Shown piece by piece: positions 11,408-23,205 of a DNA stretch of 64,000 nucleotides; position 1 is the stretch's first letter, and every line of letters begins with the position of its first letter. This DNA comes from Liolophura sinensis. Lineage: Eukaryota > Mollusca > Polyplacophora > Chitonida > Chitonidae. Under the pieces are notes generated by a model. It did no database searches and had not been told where the DNA came from. It worked only from the letters and a program-made list of their open reading frames with translations. The stretch covers positions 5,890,001 to 5,954,000 of the forward strand of contig NC_088304.1 of NCBI RefSeq assembly GCF_032854445.1. Reading direction: 5' to 3'. A program made the translations under genes and the position numbers.

Positions 11408-14400
11408 ATGAGTGCGGCGGAGACATGGAATAGTTCCCGAGGGTCGGGAGGCTCAAACAATCCCTCTGGAGCGAGTGGCGGAAGTGCGGAACAGCCAAAT
11501 GACCAAGGGTCATACGAATGTAACATCTGTCTGGATACAGCGAAAGACGCAGTTGTCAGTTACTGCGGCCACTTGTTTTGGTAAATGATGAAAGATTTAT
11601 TTCATATGTTATCAGATTTATTGCGGCCAAAGTGTGTACACTGTAACTGAAAACAAAAACTACGATTTACAGTTCTAGTTTTGCCCTGCGGAACACTAGG
11701 CCTATATTATTGTTAGCGACCTTGGTAGTGACTGTTCATGGATATGTGATCATGGATACACTGTCCTCATCATGAGTGATGCTGACACCTGATTTAACGC
11801 TTACTCATATACCGAACAGGTCAGCTTCACCCACTCATCGGATTAAATTGCAGGTGTTACAAGCAGAAAAATTTGCTTCTTGACAGAAAGCTTCAGAAGT
11901 ACATGGGGCTGACCAGGGCCCAATTTCATGAAGCATTCTTAACGTTATGTTCACTTTACTACCAAGGTAACCATTAGTGTAGGCATTATGTCATCATGGT
12001 AGTTGCGAGCTCTTAACATTAAGAGAGCTTCATGGTATATGGTATATTTATATGTCAATGAGGGGATCAAACATTTCTGTGCCTTCGTTTTGTAGATCCC
12101 AGGCTATAAACTGATTATATAAAGTCCATGTGCTTTCACTGCCGGGGTCTCCGTCTCTGGGAACGAAAGCATTGTCTCTATTCCAAAACCCATGCAATCC
12201 CCTGTAATGTCATATGACGTGCTCGCTGGTCTTCCCAGCCTAATTTTGCATACAGAACTCACTGAGGGACAAAGTTGTTCGCAAATGACCAAGTTTGTAA
12301 AGTGGTACTGCGAACAGTTCTATCCGATACACTTCATCCAATACTGGGGTGTCTACAAGTTTTCATGTTTACTATGTTCTTCAAAATAGTCTGAGTTATC
12401 CACAAAATGTTGACACTTGAGAGCGTGTGCTTTTTTTCTTTTTGTGTGTTGTTGTAAGCCACCTACTTGTCTATATCCTGACAGCTGATGATGTCTCATG
12501 GGAATTCACATCACTTTGAGACCAGGCTGCTTAGTCCCGTCGGTTTTTTTCCAGGTTTGGGAGTGGCTCTGTACTGCTTTATATGTTAGTACGTTGTCAG
12601 ATCAGTTCAGACACACATGTGGTGACATACAGGTGCTGTACTCACAGGTTATTGAATGAATATGGGCTGATAGGGATGAGTTCTATTTGTGCCTGGCACC
12701 AAAGCGTGAATGAGCTTATAAGTCAAAATAGAGTAATTCCCGGCAAGCCCATTTTCAGGGAGCAAAATTTATTCGACGAAAATAAAAATTTGACTCAAAA
12801 ATGTCAGATATTAATGTTTCTCCTGTCACTGGATGAAGGCATAGTAACGTCCCATTGCTTTAGCCCATGTGCGTTATGAACTCACATTAAGAGAAAAGCC
12901 ATATGTGGTATGGTCTGCCAGCAACCTACGGATGGCTGTGGGTTTCTCCCAGGCTCTGCCTGGTTTCCTCCCACTATAATGTGCTAACCACTGTAATACA
13001 AATGAAATATTCTTGAGTACGGCATAAAACACCAATCAAATAAATAAATAAATACATTAAAGATAGGCAAACTTGGAAAGTGTATATAACTATAATAAGT
13101 ATATGTCTCATTATAGAATACATATTTGAGTCGAGGAGGTTAGCATGTTAGAGCGGTGCAATGACCTAGCAGACTCACCAATGTGGTCACTATGAGCTAA
13201 TGCTAGCTTCTTCTCTGGACGTACATGGGAAGGTCTTCCAACAACCTGTGGATGGTCCTGGGTTTCCCCCGGGCTCTGCCCGGTGTCCACGAACCATAAT
13301 GCTGGCCACCATCGTATAAGTGAAATATTCTTGAGTACGACATAAAACATGACTCAAGTAAATAAATAAACTGTGTATTAAACAACATTTTATTGCTAAT
13401 GTGTGTACGGAGTATGACCTAACTTTTGAACAGGGAATTTGTGGATCCCCCCGCCCTCACTGCTTGAGGGGCGTTAGTGACAATAAACGTTGGGCATTGC
13501 TTCTGAGACCAGTTGCCTATTTTAATATTTGTTGAGGACCACTTGTCTTCCATCAGTGTGCATCACAGGTTTAGCCAGGGGTGTCGCGATGTGTTTGAAA
13601 TGCCGTATTCTGACAAAATCAACATGAGAGAGAGAGGGAAAATGGAAGATAATTAGAATTTCAATTTCTGGCTAAATCTATGGTGCGCATATCATTATTA
13701 ACTCTGTGTCATGTGTGGGAGAGTTTGTCATTAACTTGTAAAAGGTCAGAAGTTTACCTTGGGCACTCCTGTTTCCTCTACGCACTCCTGTTTCTCCTAT
13801 GCACTCCTGTTTCTCCACCCATAAACCTGGAACTGGTATGTGAAGTATTCTTGAATATCGTGGGAAATAATATCAAATTGTCGCCTGTGCATGTGTGTGT
13901 AAGATTTTATTGTCATCTCTCAGGGGGCCTTCGTGGCAGAGTGGTTAGTGTGCTAACACGTTGCAGTGACTTGGGAGCCTTTTACCAATGTAGTTGCTGT
14001 GAGTTCAAGTTCAGCTCATGCTGGCTTCCTCTGCGGCATTACGTGGGAAGGTCTGCCAGCAGCATGCTGATGGTCTTGGAATCCCCCCAGGCTCTACTCG
14101 GTATCCTCACACCATAACGCTGCCTGCCTACAAGTCAAATATTCTTGTGTAAAACCTCAATCAAATAAATAGTAAATATTGTGATCTCTGCTTGACAGTT
14201 GGCCCTGTTTACACCAGTGGCTGGAAACCAGACCTAACAGACAAGTGTGTCCAGTATGCAAAGCAGGCATTAGTAAAGACAAAGTAGTCCCTATCTACGG
14301 CAGAGGCAGTACCAACCAACAGGACCCAAGGTAGGTTCATAGACTTCGTGGAATGAGAAGGGACTTGGTGGCTCAAACTGTTGAAGTGCTGGCTCACTGC

Positions 14401-17399
14401 TTATTATGCTTTTCCAGCAGCCTTCTGGCAAGTGGTTTGTGAGTACTTCCTTGCCTGTGGGTGGTTGTTTACTGCCTTTTTTTTTGTTTTTGAACTGGAG
14501 TGGTACAAATATTTTGCATGTATAAGATCCTGATCAAAGGGATGTTGTTCCCACAAGAAACAATTCTGGGTAAAGTTACCTTGGAACACTCAGAGCTCCA
14601 GGGTGAAGAGCTATAAATAAATAAATAAATAAAGATATGATTCTAACTATTGAAGAATTTTTACACTGAGAGTCACAATGGGATTTGAACTCCGATCCCC
14701 ACATCTGAAAACCATCAAATGGGCCATAGGGAATTGCCCCCTAGCAAGTGCTAGTACAACTAAGGACAGGAAATCTGCCGGAATTACATGCAGATGAAAA
14801 CCTAGTCTGGTTAATAAATGTGTTTTATTTGTGTTCTGATGCAAGACATTTGATTCTTTTCTCTTTGACAGAGAAAAATTACCACCGAGACCCCCAGGCC
14901 AAAGATCTGAACCCGAATCGCAGAGGGTAAGTGCTAAAACTGGTATAGATAGGGGGATCTTGACATGAGAAAGTAAGACAACCGTATGGCTGGAAACTGT
15001 TCTGTTACATGTATTTGTTTCTTTGATTCCTCTTTTAATGAGCTATCTTCAGGAATGTTTTACCATGTGTGTGCAGTTACAGTTTGGGTTAACACATAAT
15101 GAGAACCAGGCATAGCCCAAAGAAACCACCGCAGTTTGTCAGGTACATCCTGATTTAATGGATACCTGAAAAGGTACTGACAATTGAAGAGGATGGTTTT
15201 AAAGAGATGAAGAAAGATATGCCAAGAAAATTTGCAAAATATTTCATTTTTTGAGGCCTCTTTTAAAATTTTTAATAACCCCTTTATTTTATGCATAATT
15301 TCTGTCAGTTGATTAGAAGATGATATGATCAATGAACATATTGGGAATGCAAGACCAACTTAGTGCTGCCAATTGGAGCGGGTAGTGTGGGGTTCAAACG
15401 CAGTTGATTATTTTTCACTTTTGTCACACTTTTTCTCCATGTTGCCTGTTTTTGTAAATACTGTTACAATTTGTACATGCAGGTTGAATGTGTTGAACAT
15501 GCTGTCTATGCACTTCGGCAGTTGAACAAAGCTATTCATCGTTATGTATTTTAGCGTCCGTTGGTAAACAGATGTTTTCCGAAGCTGAATTTTTCCGATC
15601 AGGGCAAATTAGTTCAGTGCATTACTTTTATAGTGTTGTCTTATTTGATGTTTAATTGGGCCTTGAGGGTTGGCTACCGGTATTGCTGTAAGGACTGAAC
15701 AGCTTCAATTATTATTATTATTACAATTATCAACATGTATGTACATACATGGGAATTTTAACTTGGATATCCACTGTTTGAATCCTCTTATTGTACACCA
15801 ATAACACAAACTGCAGGAAAACAAATAAAAGCTTACATTGTATTAGGTAAATGTAAATTGCAATTTATAAAACAATTTGATTTCGATTAAAAGTAAAAAA
15901 GAATTAAATACCCGATAGTGTTACATTTTTTCATCTTTGTTACGGGGGGGTGGAGGGGTGGGGGGGAGGGGGCATCTGGTAGTAAACCACAGGCAATACT
16001 GTATAGTTGGTGAGCCCTGTTTATGTCCATACATATACATGTGAACGAGGTATAAATTTGCTGTGATTTGTCTGTACAATGTTGGTAGGGCTTTCCTGGG
16101 TTTGGATTTGGTGATGGCGGATTGCAGATGTCATTTGGAATTGGTGCATTTCCCTTTGGATTTTTTGCTTCAACGTTTAATTTCAACGATGGCAGGCCTC
16201 CTCCGCGTGAGTACTCTTGATGCTTAGCTGTAGACTTTCAAATTGTTACATCTGTAAATAAAGAAGTGGAAGATCCTAAGCACATTTACTTGATAAGAGT
16301 GTGGTGAGGATATATTTTTATGTAGTCTTTATGAGCGTTGGTTGCACATGTTAGTAAAACTGAACAATTTTCATATTGTTGCGATTCTGTAAACCTGATG
16401 AGCATAGAATGCTTAAGTACAGCTACAAGGCTCATTACTATCTTTCAATGTCTGTGAATGGTCTGAGGAATTGTGAACAGACAAAAAAAGTCATGCTATT
16501 ATATTTGTTTTCAATTCCAAAACACTGGTGTACAAAATAAAGCAGGAAACAAAAAGACTGCTTTCTGCAAGTTTTGAAATCTGCTAATGTAGAAATCAGT
16601 TGGTATTTCTGAGACGTTCAATTTGGTTTGCTGGACATGATTGTCTATTGCTGTATTTTCTTTTTACACCCCCCTGATGAAATGTATTTTTAGGGGCGGT
16701 TAAAGGTCACAAAATATCACTTTGAGGATGAAAACTCACATTTTCCCATTAGCGTGTCATCCTATCTTCCAGATAAACCTCGAACCAGGTTTCTAAGATG
16801 AATAGAATTCTCAGAAACAGGTAAAATGAGCAACTTCTGAATGGGCAAGATTTGAGGTCAAAAAATGCTGAATGTTTAGTGTGTCAGTGAAAGTTGACAG
16901 AAGAAGCTTTGACCTCTGTGACCTCTATGACCTCTGCCCTGAGATAGGAAGGCTAAGAAACTCCCAATCAATGATCCACATTAGCTCAGTGGTCTCTCAC
17001 ATAGGAATTGGATTGTGCCTTAATTTTGCTTAATTTAAGAAAATGTGCTTGTGTATGCTTTTCCATACAGTTGTTCAGGACCTGTTTATTTTATTTATTT
17101 GATTGATGTTTTATGCCATACTCAAGAATGTTTCACCTAGATGACAGCGGCCAGCATTATGATCAGAGGAAACTGGGCAGAGCCTGAGGGATACCCACGA
17201 CCACGCACAAGCATTATTGTTTTGTGAGAAAACTGTGTATTGTTGCTCATTGGATGACTTTAGTAACATGGTCAAATACAACATGTCCTGTTTTATTTCA
17301 GCTGCTCCTGGGTCTCCACAGCAGGTAGAGGAACAGTTCCTGTCTAAACTATTCCTGTGGGTGGCCATCTTGTTTATCTTCTGGTTGTTGATCGCGTGA
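11408..17399 (+). CDS. RNF185: E3 ubiquitin-protein ligase RNF185 (RNF5 family), complete
   Basis: RNF185 is an ER-membrane RING ligase acting in ERAD. Five exons join in phase: 11408-11580, 14199-14330, 14872-14926, 16089-16206 and 17302-17399, giving 191 aa (human 192). A Gly/Ser-rich N-terminus is followed by a C3HC4 RING with C38, C41, C53, H55, C58, C61, C75 and C78; the codon of C58 is split by intron 1. Next come [15 protein letters not shown]-type text and a Pro/Arg stretch, then GFGFGDGG and two hydrophobic segments, the last ending FWLLIA at the C-terminus, as in the vertebrate protein. The start chosen is the first ATG giving a family-like length. RNF185 rather than RNF5 is preferred from the N-terminal length and [10 protein letters not shown] motif. 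Confidence 0.96.
11928..12033. mobile_element. Small element with CATGAAGC ends
   Basis: Begins GGCCCAATTTCATGAAGC and ends AGAGAGCTTCATG, an imperfect inverted pair around ACCAAGGTAACC and TCATGGTAGTTG. A relative lies at 29600-29742. It is probably a non-autonomous DNA transposon. Confidence 0.45.
12903..13057 (+). mobile_element. SINE family A, 5'-truncated
   Basis: Only the body and tail are present, from GGTCTGCCAGCAACC to CACCAATCAAATAAATAAAT. It is the first of three family A copies within 1.3 kb of RNF185 intron 1. Confidence 0.75.
13130..13371 (+). mobile_element. SINE family A, nearly full length
   Basis: Runs from a diverged tRNA-like head (GAGGAGGTTAGCATGTTAG) through CATGGGAAGGTCTTCCAAC and CCATAATGCTGGCCACC to an AAATAAATAAA tail, in RNF185 intron 1. 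Confidence 0.75.
13924..14175 (+). mobile_element. SINE family A, full length
   Basis: Head GGGGGCCTTCGTGGCAGAGT, B box GAGTTCAAGTTC, body GGGAAGGTCTGCCAGCAGC, tail TCAATCAAATAAATAG. It ends about 25 bp before the acceptor of RNF185 exon 2, so it has moved very close to a functional splice site. Confidence 0.8.
14655..14770 (-). mobile_element. Possible third tRNA-related SINE head
   Basis: Minus-strand text contains GGAGTTCAAATCCCATTGTG, a B-box-like sequence, after GGTTTTCAGATGTGGGG. A similar arrangement is found near 36475-36560. Lies in RNF185 intron 2. Confidence 0.35.
16697..16870 (+). repeat. Dispersed repeat, family C
   Basis: Contains GGTCACAAAATATCACTTTG, CATCCTATCTTCCAG, GAATTCTCAGAAACAGG and AAAATGAGCAACTTC in family order, in RNF185 intron 4. 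Confidence 0.65.
17088..17208 (-). mobile_element. SINE family A fragment
   Basis: Tail and 3' body only (TTTATTTGATTGATG, GCGGCCAGCATTATG, GAAACTGGGCAGAGCC). It lies less than 100 bp upstream of the acceptor region of the last RNF185 exon. Confidence 0.7.
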
Positions 17400-19500
17400 C
17401 GGAGAAGCCCCTCTCCCAAAAATAAGACCCCCCCCCCCCAGGCGTGTTAGGGATAGACTGTACATGGGCATTAGACTGTACATGGGCATACCTGTACTCT
17501 AGTGATGCTTCCTATCTCTGATAGCTGGTTATGTAGACATTACCTGTGATACAAACTGTCCTCTCAACTCACCAGCTCACCATGCTCACCCTAAACCTGC
17601 TCACCTTTTAACGGAATCTGACTTATCATGTGACACACAGGAAGAACTCTGTAGAATTTCGCTCAGCTGCATTTCAGTCAAGTGTGACATTTCTGTGCTA
17701 CATTTTGAGATGTTCATTTCAGGATTGTGTTTTGGCATAAGACATGGAGAAACTGCGAAAATCTGGAAACTGAGAGAAAAAACACCTTTCCCATGTATAT
17801 TAAAAGCTACAGAAATAAATACAGCTACTGTTATTATGTGACTATTCATAGGGAGCGTCCTTGTTGGCCATAGGAATAACACACAACTATTTATGTTGTG
17901 TTTTAAGGGTGAGATGATACTAACAAATCAAAAACTGGAGCAAAAATAAGCTGAAAATCCATTTGTTTATTTTGTCCAATCTAAGTGTTTTTATGATTTT
18001 TCTGGGATTTTTTAAAGCTTTCCCAGTAAATTTTCAAGTAAATTGGTCTAAAACAGAAAATGTGGCTGGGACAGTCTACAATTTTGAGACTCGGGGGTGC
18101 TCCATTTTGCCAGTATATATGTAAGTGTAAACAGGAATGCACAATTTCTCTTTCCTCACATGTTTAGTCCATCTAATGAACAACATAAACGTATCTTTAC
18201 TTTTCCAAAAACACAAAAAGTTTTAGCAAGAGTTAGAAATGTCTTTTTTTTTGGGCTTTCAGCACTACTAAAATCTATCATAAACATTAGAAGAAAATGG
18301 TTTTTAAGTTTCATTGTTACTTATATATCCTCCTCTGCTGTTGTGAAAAAATTTTTCCTACCTGTAGGACAACAATGTAAATCATTATGGCCTAATTAGA
18401 CAGGCAGGTAAATTAAGTACAGAGTATGCTGTGTGTATAGTAATTCATCTATCTGCCTCACATAATATAACGGTACAATTTTAAAGGGACCCCATCAACC
18501 CAGGCTTTCCACAGTTATTCCTTCCTCATTGTTGCAAGATTTTGATTATAAAATGTGTCTGTAGTCAGGTGTGATGATGTAAATTTTCAGGTTGCTCCCT
18601 GATTTCAGTTTATTTTGTCGAGGTTCATAAGTTTAAGTAAATTTCAGTTTGTTTATTTTTGTCCCTCGTTAAACCTCTTGTACAGTATGGAAGCAAGGCT
18701 GTTGCTTGGTCGGACGATATGCAGTTCAGGTATTTTTGCAAATGTGGAGAGTAGTGGCATATTTTCAGCTTTTCATTTCATCTATTTGTCAGTGAAATCT
18801 TTTTTTTTTTTCACATTTATGCCGATGTTTTGTTTTGGCACCTGTATTATGGCATTGTGCTTTAGATAAGGAACAAGGCGACAGAAACAGCCAGTAACCA
18901 TAGCAATGGTAACCCTAACATACACAACGTACTGACATAAGTAGTGTTGATTTATTTATTTATTTGATTGGTGTTTTACGCCGTACTCAAGAATATTTCA
19001 CTTATACAATGGTGGCCAGCATTATGGTGGGACGAAACTGGGCAGAGCCCGGGGTAAACCCACGACCATCCGCAGGTTGCTGACAGACGTTCCCACTTAC
19101 GGCCAGAGAAGTAGTGTTGAGTTTGTTGACCACGTCAGCAGCAATCCTATTCCACCATGTCACGTTTGCAATGGCATACATATCGTAGGACATATTTGTA
19201 ATCAAAAGAGTTGTGGCAGTAATGTCAGTGTATTATACTACAGCACGATGTGTAGCTTTAGAGCTGAGGTGGAATGTTTGACTACTCATAGTATAAACAT
19301 TTGATAACTGTTACCATACTGCAAAGAATCTTCTTTTCTCAGCTATTATGGAAGCCCTGATGCTGCTCAAAAGGTGAAACAGGAACTTTTTATTGTATAT
19401 AAAGAACAGCTCTTATTATATTTAGTACACTAATATTTCAGGACTCCAAGAAATTGCGGGCACACAGCATGGTTTTTCTTTGAAAGGAGATACACATCAC
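17400..19500 (+). other. RNF185 3' UTR and downstream sequence
   Basis: Starts at the RNF185 stop codon with a C homopolymer and a duplicated TAGACTGTACATGGGCAT. Contains AATAAA-like signals near 17812 but no clear end can be set. A family A SINE lies at 18950-19111. No other gene is seen. Confidence 0.4.
18950..19111 (-). mobile_element. SINE family A, 5'-truncated
   Basis: On the plus strand reads TTTATTTATTTATTTGATTGG, then TGGTGGCCAGCATTATGG and AACTGGGCAGAGCC, up to CCACTTACGGCCAGAGA. The tRNA-like head is missing. Confidence 0.8.
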
Positions 19501-19524
19501 CTGTGCATAGCCTCTTTCCCTCAA

Positions 19525-21185
19525 ACCATGTCACAACTATCTCTAATCACCCCTTAAACCATGCCACAACTATCTCCAAAAAACCCTCAAGCCATGTCGC
19601 AACTATCTCCAATCACCCCCTAACCATGCCACAACTATCTCCAATCACCCCCTAACCATGCCACAACCACCTCCAATCACCCCTTAAACCATGTCACCCC
19701 CTAACCATGCCACAACCACCTCCAATCACCCCTTAAACCATGTCACAACTATCTCCAAAAAACCCTCAAACCATGCCACAACTATCTCCAAAAAACCCTC
19801 AAGCCATGCCGCAACTATCTCCAATCACCCCCTAACCATGCCACAACTATCTCCAATCACCCCCTACCCATGCCACAACTATCTCCAAACAACCCTCAAC
19901 CATGCCACAACTATCTCCAATCACTCCTTAAACCATGTCACAACTATCTCCAAAAAACCCTCAAACCATGAAACCATGCCACGACTATCTCCAGACAACC
20001 CTCAACCATGCCACAACTATCTCCAGACCCCTTAAACCATGCCATGGCTATCTCCAATCACCCCCCCCCCCCCCCCCAACCATGCCACGACTATGTACAG
20101 ACAACCCTCAACCATACCACAACCATCTCCAAACACCCCTTAAACCATGCCACAACTATCTCCAGACAACCCTCAAACCATGCCACTACTATCTCCAAAC
20201 AACCCTCAAACCATGCCACTACTATCTCCAAACACCCCCCAACCATGCCACAACTATCTCCAAAAACCCTCAAACCATGCCACAACCATCGCTAAACACC
20301 CCTTAAAGTATCCCACAACTGTCTTTAAACACCCCTCAAACCATGCCCCAAAACACCCTTTCAAACTGTGCCACAGCTATCTTCAAACACCCCTCAAACT
20401 GTGCCACAACTATTTTCAAACACCCCTCAAACTGTGCCACAACTATTTTCAAACACCCCTCAAATTGTGCCACAACTATCTTCAAACACCCCTGAAATTA
20501 TGCCACAACTATCTTCAAACACCCTTAAACTTTGAGACAACTATCTTCAAACACCCATCAAACTGCCACAACTGTCTTCAAACACCCCTCAAAGTGTGCC
20601 ACAACTATCTTCAAGCACGCTTAAACTTTGAGATAACTATCTTCAAACACCGATCAGTCTGCTACATTTGTCTTTAAACACCCGTCAAACCATGCCCCAA
20701 ATGTCTGAAAACACCCTTTCAAACTGTGCCACAGCTATCTTCAAACACCCCTCAAACTGTGCCACAACTATTTTCAAACACCCCTCAAATTGTGCCACAA
20801 CTATCTTCAAGCACCCTTAAACTTTGAGACAACTATCTTCAAACACCCATCAAACTGCCACAACTGTCTTCAAACAGCCATCAAACTGTGCCACAACTAT
20901 CTTTAAACTGTACCGCAGTTATCTTCAAACACACCTCAAACCATGCCATAGCTGTCTTGAAACACCCCTGAAAGTGCGCCACAACTGTCTTCAGGCATCC
21001 CTTAAACTGTGCCACTACTACATGTATCTTTAAGCACCCTTAAACCTTGAGACAACTATTTTCAAACACCCATCAAACTGTGCCACAAACTATCTTCAAA
21101 CTGTACTGCAGTTATCTTCAACCACACCTTAAACCATGCCACAACTATTTTCTAGCACCCCTGAACCCGTGCCACATCTGTCTTC
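19525..21185. repeat. Large minisatellite of ~32-33-bp units
   Basis: About fifty diverged copies of a unit like ACCATGCCACAACTATCTCC plus AAACACCCCTCAA. The left half has CCATGCCAC versions and the right half has CTGTGCCAC and TTTGAGAC versions, so the array holds at least two subfamilies. Because most units are 33 bp, all three frames stay open over long stretches (up to about 176 codons), rich in Thr, Ile, His and Pro. No codon bias, start context or splice signals support a gene. Confidence 0.95.
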
Positions 21186-22317
21186 TATGTGCATCATCTC
21201 TTCCAGTCAGATCTGTCCTTATAAATGTGCCCTGTCCAATTCTGTACACAAAGGACAGAGATCTCCTACGTATTACAGCATGCTGTCAAAATTGTGTGGG
21301 GAATATGATGTCTAGACGATCGTGAATTCCAAATTATTTGATAATTATTGTTGATTGATATGCATTTTGTAAATATAATTGTTTTGAGTACTACTGGAAC
21401 TGAAAGTTCAGAATCAAACTTCCTGTAAATATATACGCCAGTGTAACATACAGATGTGCTGGCATTTGGGCAGCTCAGATCAAGAGTTGGATTTTAATGG
21501 TACTTATTTGATGAGTAAACTTGAATTTTCCAGAGGATGTCACATCAGTTGGATGAACGGAAGCATTTGTCAGCTTTCAGTTGAAAACATGTCCTGAAAT
21601 AAAGTGTGAAGTACCTCATTTCTTAAATCTAAATATTTGAAACATAAAATTAAATTTAGCCCTTAGAGAAAACTTGTTGAGAAAGTAAATTCCTCGAAGA
21701 AATTATGGAAGTATAGAAATATAGGAATAGGTATAGGGAATTTACATGCAGTAGAACTTGGCAAAGTTTCATATGACGTAAAACAGGGTCTTTGTATTCA
21801 TTTGTTGTTTTGTTACATACGTAGCATTGTTTTGCATCCATTTACATCAGTGTTTATCGTTTTTGCCTTTCCTAGTCATATGAAACCTCACAGCCCGAAA
21901 CTGGATAGCATTTTTACCAACATAATTAATTATTTCATGGTTTTTGTTAAGCGTTTCTTATCCTGGAGATAGAATTGTATAATCTTATGTGTTCTTGTGT
22001 TGAAGATAGTGAAATGTCAAATGAAGATACTGACATCTGTATTCAGAGTTAATTGTTCTGATGTGTTTTGCCTTTTGTGTTTGTGCTGATTGATAGATGG
22101 ACACACTTGAGGTTTCATGAAGTTAAAAAGCTGTGTCCATTCTTGCATAGATATTATTTTACCATATGTTATGAACAGGGTGAGTGAATATCCCTGAAAC
22201 ATGTTGTGTATTTTGGAAATCGGATATGTTTCTTCATGTAATAAAATCAGACAGGAGACAATGTTACATACAGATGTGGATTTATGGGATGTCTTTTCCT
22301 GTGCTATGGTAACTCAG

Positions 22318-23205
22318 GTCCAAGCTGGACTGTTGCACTTCTACAATGCAAAAGTAGTTCATCACCAGTTTATCTACAAAACATCCTCTCACAGGAAGGA
22401 AGGACACATCTTTTGCCCGGATTACACAAGGCAGGGTAGGTTCCCATTGGAATGTGAGCTACAAGATACTTCATGATGCGTGCTCAGCTTATGTAAGGCT
22501 ATGGCTGTTTGTTGCTTTGTACAATATGTATATTATATAATAACAGATATAAATCTGGAACAGTGTGATTTTCATTAATTCCTCATTACTGAGGAGTAAA
22601 TTATTAATATATTTCTGTGTTATGTATATTTGTAAAAGTATAAATACAATGACCATAATTGTGAATTCAATTCAATAAACAGGCTGTAATAGGTAGTCAG
22701 TACTCACTCTACCCAAATTTGTTGAGGTTTTCGATCACTGTGAGGAAGGAAGCCAGCATGAGCTGGACTTGAACTCGCAGCAACCGCATTGGTGGGGGGC
22801 TCCTGGGTCATTGCGCCGCATTGGCGTGCTAACCCCCTCACCCAGGGAGAGGTGGGTAATTGCTTTCTTGACTCAGTTAATAGGTTAAACACTCATTGCC
22901 ATGGGACGGAGATTTGAGGGCTGGGCAGGAGTGAAAGTCGTACCAAGGGTGACCTTTTGCCCATTGTCCCGCTGTTAGACAGACAGTTAAGCAGGAATCC
23001 TCTCGCCAAGAAGGTGGCTGTGAACTTCTAACATTGGATAAGGTGTAGTTCATTGCTGTGATGATATGTGCAGTAAAATTTCTGTATTTTAACAGAACCT
23101 TGGGATGAGTATGTCAGCAAAATGATTCCAGCCAAGAATACAAATTGCAATACCTTGGGAGACCATAAGGCCTGCTCTAGCATCTATCACAGCCACCACT
23201 TGTAA
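22318..23205 (+). CDS. Possible two terminal exons of an unrecognised gene
   Basis: Exon 22318-22435 (acceptor AACTCAG, donor CAGG/GTAGGT) and exon 23096-23205 (acceptor after TTTCTGTATTTTAACAG, stop TAA) join in phase 1. The second exon reads EPWDEYVSKMIPAKN, then NCNTLGDHKAC and ends YHSHHL. The reading frame is also open upstream to an ATG at 22201, so the first exon may be a starting exon. The amino-acid text looks protein-like, but no family was recognised and no further upstream exon was found. It could be chance. Confidence 0.35.
22741..22845 (-). mobile_element. SINE family A, 5' fragment
   Basis: Carries GAAGCCAGCATGAGCTGGA, TTGAACTCGCAGCAACCGCA and GGCTCCTGGGTCATTGCG, i.e. the tRNA-like head and early body only. 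Confidence 0.75.

Noticed and set aside
20147-20677. 176-codon open frame in the ~33-bp minisatellite
   Set aside because: All frames are similarly open because the unit is a multiple of three without stops. Text is simple repetition (CHNYLQTPLKL) with no start context or splice signals.
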